Shown: piece after piece, positions 5,783 to 6,501 of the stretch
How positions within the stretch are numbered: position 1 is the stretch's first letter
Layout: each line of letters opens with the position of its first letter
Assembly (NCBI GenBank): GCA_036502765.1
Contig: DASXXX010000174.1
Coordinates: 1-6,501 of the forward strand
Reading direction: 5' to 3'
Origin: DASUAS01 sp036502765
Lineage (GTDB): Bacteria; Actinomycetota; Acidimicrobiia; IMCC26256; DASPTH01
DNA: 6,501 nt
Program-made: the position numbers and the translations under genes
Notes under the pieces: generated by a model
Database searches by the model: none
Told to the model about the DNA's origin: nothing
What the model saw: only the letters and a program-made list of their open reading frames with translations

Positions 5783-6501
5783 GCCCGTGATCCTTCCAGG
5801 ATGCAGACGAGGTTCTGTTGGAGCGCCTGGCCGCCGGTGGCGTGCGCGAGCACGCGGTCGCGGCCCTGCTCGGTCACCTGGCGCGCGGCTTCGATGATGC
5901 GGACGAGGCCCGTGACCATCACCGGGTTGGCCGCGAGTGCTCCGCCCGACGGGTTGACCTCCACCGAGTCGTCGAGACCGAGCGCGTCGCGCAGGATGAC
6001 CTCCTGCGGCGAGAACGGCGCCGAGAGCTCGGCCACCTGCACCGGACCCGAGCCGAGGCCGGCGCCTGCTGCCGCCAGCACGGTGGACGGGGAGACGGTG
6101 AGGTCGCGCATGCCGGGCTGGTGGATGTCGATGCGGTGGTCGATGCCGGTGATCCACGCGGGCCGCTCGACGAGCGACGCCGCCTTGTCGCCGGCGGCGA
6201 GCACGACCGCAGCCGCGCTGTCGGAGACGGGCGGGAGGTCGTGGCGTCGCAGCGGTTCACGCACGTAGGGCTCGGCGAGGAGCGCGTCGACGTCGAACTT
6301 CCCGCTCACCTGCGCGTACTCGTTGCCGACTGCGTTGGCCCGGTTGCGGGCGACGATCTCGGCGAAGTCGCGCTCGGTGGCCTTGCCCGCGTCGAGCAGA
6401 GCCCGCGCCTGCAGCGCGGCGAGCGACCAGGGGTCGAGGCCGAGCGGCGCGAGGTGGTACGGGTCGAGCTGGAGCGGATAGATCTGCTCGGGCTTGCCCG
6501 G
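5779..6501 (-). CDS. ltp4: Ltp4-like SCP-X thiolase-like protein, C-terminal 240 residues
   Basis: The frame is open from the window edge (6501) to the TGA at 5781-5779; the N-terminal part, roughly 110 residues judging by Rv3522-type proteins of about 350 aa, is off the window. Visible segments: PYHLAPLGLDPWSLAALQAR (14-33 of the fragment), FDVDALLAEPYVREPLRRHD (69-88), the VSDSAAAVVLA strand (92-102), AELSAPFSPQEVIL (157-170), NPSGGALAANP (183-193) and HATGG (220-224). This matches the Ltp4 partner of Ltp3. The thiolase GHP His is Asn192, and the Tyr residues seen in the paired Ltp3 at AELYVPF and HAYG are Ser160 and Thr222, so this subunit looks less catalytic. Whether the nucleophile Cys is kept cannot be seen. 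In mycobacteria a DUF35/OB-fold gene (Rv3521) precedes ltp4; it may lie just beyond the right edge. Confidence 0.9.
   Translation of the reverse strand, partial: PGKPEQIYPLQLDPYHLAPLGLDPWSLAALQARALLDAGKATERDFAEIVARNRANAVGNEYAQVSGKFDVDALLAEPYVREPLRRHDLPPVSDSAAAVVLAAGDKAASLVERPAWITGIDHRIDIHQPGMRDLTVSPSTVLAAAGAGLGSGPVQVAELSAPFSPQEVILRDALGLDDSVEVNPSGGALAANPVMVTGLVRIIEAARQVTEQGRDRVLAHATGGQALQQNLVCILEGSRA
5791..5797 (-). promoter_or_regulatory. Ribosome binding site of ltp3, inside the end of ltp4
   Basis: Minus-strand GGAAGGA, 8 nt before the ATG at 5782 and within the last codons of ltp4. It fixes the ltp3 start and, with the ATGA overlap, suggests coupled and roughly equal production of the two subunits. 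Confidence 0.65.

Noticed and set aside
5783..6157. N-terminal extension of ltp3
   Set aside because: It overlaps ltp4 out of frame with Arg/Pro-rich sequence; the ATG at 5782 has a good RBS and begins the conserved IGIGQTKY region.
4589..6268. A 559-codon open frame on the plus strand
   Set aside because: It lies antisense to ltp3/ltp4, its translation is rich in Arg, Ala, His and Val with no family motifs, and long antisense frames are expected in DNA with this third-position GC bias.
1..6501. tRNA/rRNA genes, CRISPR arrays, insertion sequences or attachment sites
   Set aside because: No such structures, direct-repeat arrays or transposase-like coding were seen; nearly all bases are in metabolic genes.

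Overview
The window is high-GC (by eye about two thirds G+C), gene-dense bacterial DNA with GTG/ATG starts, 1-4 nt gene overlaps and strong third-position GC bias. The protein families (Ltp3/Ltp4 SCP-X-type thiolase-like proteins, an Rv3520c-like luciferase-fold oxidoreductase, an IpdF-like SDR, and an alpha/beta hydrolase with a DRPNCGES motif) point to an actinobacterium. A lineage such as Acidimicrobiia or a mycolic-acid actinomycete is plausible, but that is inference.

Layout. Left side, plus strand: the C-terminal part of an amidohydrolase (1-516), then a 287-residue alpha/beta hydrolase (524-1387). A long GC-rich hairpin (1408-1446) follows in the 70-bp gap where transcription converges. 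The rest is one minus-strand gene train, read right to left: ltp4-like (5779 to beyond 6501, N-terminus off the window), ltp3-like (4631-5782), a SnoaL/NTF2-fold protein (4144-4596), an IpdF-like SDR (3389-4147), a luciferase-like monooxygenase-family protein (2219-3361) and a second SDR (1458-2219). Three of the five junctions are stop/start overlaps (ATGA, GTGA, TGATG) and the other two gaps are 34 and 27 nt, so this is almost certainly one operon of at least six genes.

How the genes fit together. Ltp3 and Ltp4 are known from Rhodococcus rhodochrous DSM 43269 to be needed for degrading C24-branched sterol side chains, probably as aldol-lyases. IpdF acts on the hydrindane (C/D ring) part of steroids in mycobacteria. 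The LLM protein resembles Rv3520c, which lies beside ltp3/ltp4 in Mycobacterium tuberculosis. The operon therefore reads as a CoA-linked catabolic unit for steroid or similar isoprenoid/alicyclic carbon, joining a side-chain C-C lyase to two dehydrogenases, a small SnoaL-fold protein and a flavin/F420 oxidoreductase. The actual substrate cannot be read from sequence. I see no RNA genes, CRISPR, mobile elements or frameshifts, and no intergenic gap over 300 bp.
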